Shown piece by piece: positions 4,601 to 5,191 of a DNA stretch of 5,191 nt. Origin of the DNA: Opitutia bacterium UBA4654 (lineage in GTDB: Bacteria; Verrucomicrobiota; Verrucomicrobiia; Opitutales; Intestinicryptomonadaceae); contig DHMA01000210.1 in assembly GCA_002405555.1 (NCBI GenBank), positions 11,755 to 16,945 of the forward strand, read 5' to 3'. Both the position numbers and the translations under genes were made by a program. The notes under the pieces were generated by a model. That model did no database searches. It was not told the origin of the DNA and saw only the letters and a list, made by a program, of their open reading frames with translations. The number at the start of each line of letters is the position of its first letter. Position 1 is the first letter of the stretch.

Positions 4601-5191
4601 ATGGAAAATTTGGAAAACATCAGAAACTTTTGCATTATCGCACACGTAGACCACGGCAAGACAACGCTCTCCGACCGTCTGCTCGAAAGGACGGGCACTA
4701 TCCAGAAACGCGAAATGCAGGACCAAATGCTCGACTCCATGGACTTGGAGCGCGAACGCGGCATCACAATCAAATGCCACCCCGTTACCATGGAGTATGT
4801 CCGCGACGGCAAAAAATACCTTTTAAACCTCATCGACACCCCCGGACACGTAGACTTCTCCTACGAAGTTTCGCGCTCGCTCGCCGCGTGCGAAGGCGCG
4901 ATTCTGCTTATCGACGCCGCGCAGGGAGTGGAGGCGCAGACGGTTGCGAACGCCCACTTGGCGGTTGCGCAGAACCTCGAAATTATCCCCGTAATCAACA
5001 AGGTCGATTTGCCAAGCGCGCAGCCCGACCTCTGCAAAAAACAGGTCGAGGACATTTTGGCGATTCCCGCAGAAGACGCAATTTTGGCGAGCGGAAAATC
5101 GGGCATAGGCATAGACGACATTTTAAACGCCATTGTCGAGCGCGTTCCCGAGCCGAAATTGGCCGAAAGCAAAACCGCGCGCGCCCTCGTA
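4601..5191 (+). CDS. lepA: Elongation factor 4 (LepA), N-terminal part (cut by the window edge)
   Basis: LepA is a ribosome-bound translational GTPase, reported to back-translocate stalled ribosomes and to help 30S maturation. The first 197 codons of about 600 are present and the frame is open to the last base. The GTPase motifs are in order: G1 AHVDHGKT (14-21), the switch I region with ERGITI (52-57), G3 DTPGH (79-83), G4 NKVD (133-136) and G5 SGK (163-165). LDSMDLERERGITIK and NLIDTPGHVDFSYEVSRSLA are typical LepA wording and separate it from EF-G and TypA. G5 reads SGK where most GTPases have SAK, and G1 ends TT where many LepA proteins have ST. Domains II, III and the LepA-specific C-terminal domain lie outside the window. 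The ATG at 4601 gives the standard N-terminus. No clear Shine-Dalgarno sequence precedes it; GGAAAG at 4580-4585 is too far upstream. Confidence -1.
   Translation, partial: MENLENIRNFCIIAHVDHGKTTLSDRLLERTGTIQKREMQDQMLDSMDLERERGITIKCHPVTMEYVRDGKKYLLNLIDTPGHVDFSYEVSRSLAACEGAILLIDAAQGVEAQTVANAHLAVAQNLEIIPVINKVDLPSAQPDLCKKQVEDILAIPAEDAILASGKSGIGIDDILNAIVERVPEPKLAESKTARALV

Noticed and set aside
4370..4780. Minus-strand frame of 136 codons across the start of lepA
   Set aside because: It is antisense to the conserved LepA G domain and overlaps the start of the SOD gene in another frame.

Overview
The window looks like ordinary chromosome from a GC-rich Gram-negative-type bacterium. It holds six protein-coding genes, two of them cut by the window edges, with three good intrinsic terminators between them. 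An outer-membrane beta-barrel protein and an exported superoxide dismutase imply an outer membrane and periplasm. The wording of the LepA G domain (HVDHGKTTLSDRLL, ITIKCHP) and the general lack of Shine-Dalgarno sequences suggest Verrucomicrobiota, perhaps near Opitutae. That placement is inference from memory of these families, not a search result.

Layout. Positions 1-497 (minus) carry the N-terminal part of a PIG-L/LmbE-type deacetylase. Positions 498-834 hold no convincing gene, only short inverted repeats and an A11 tract. A hairpin terminator at 835-864 ends the minus-strand gene for a small outer-membrane beta-barrel protein (879-1664). A 140-base divergent spacer (1665-1804) follows, with a plausible promoter for each direction. 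An NADPH-dependent iron-type alcohol/aldehyde reductase of the YqhD/BdhA type runs on the plus strand (1805-2959) and has its own terminator. It converges on a minus-strand two-gene unit: superoxide dismutase (3706-4461) followed by an HdeD-family membrane protein (3191-3709), joined by an ATGA stop/start overlap and closed by a bidirectional hairpin at 3116-3154. Beyond a second divergent spacer (4462-4600), the N-terminal 197 codons of lepA run off the right edge.

How the genes fit together. The sod-hdeD pair is the only evident operon and reads as a stress unit: removal of superoxide outside the cytoplasm plus an HdeD-type inner-membrane protein. YqhD-type enzymes reduce short-chain and lipid-peroxidation aldehydes with NADPH, so oxidative-stress defence is a possible but unproven link to its neighbours. 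LepA, the barrel protein and the deacetylase look independent.

I found no mobile element, CRISPR array, tRNA or rRNA, and no clear sign of an undescribed system. The more unusual points are the predicted export of the superoxide dismutase, the tight sod-hdeD coupling, candidate promoters that would give almost leaderless mRNAs from the 1665-1804 spacer, and the structured gene-free stretch at 498-834.
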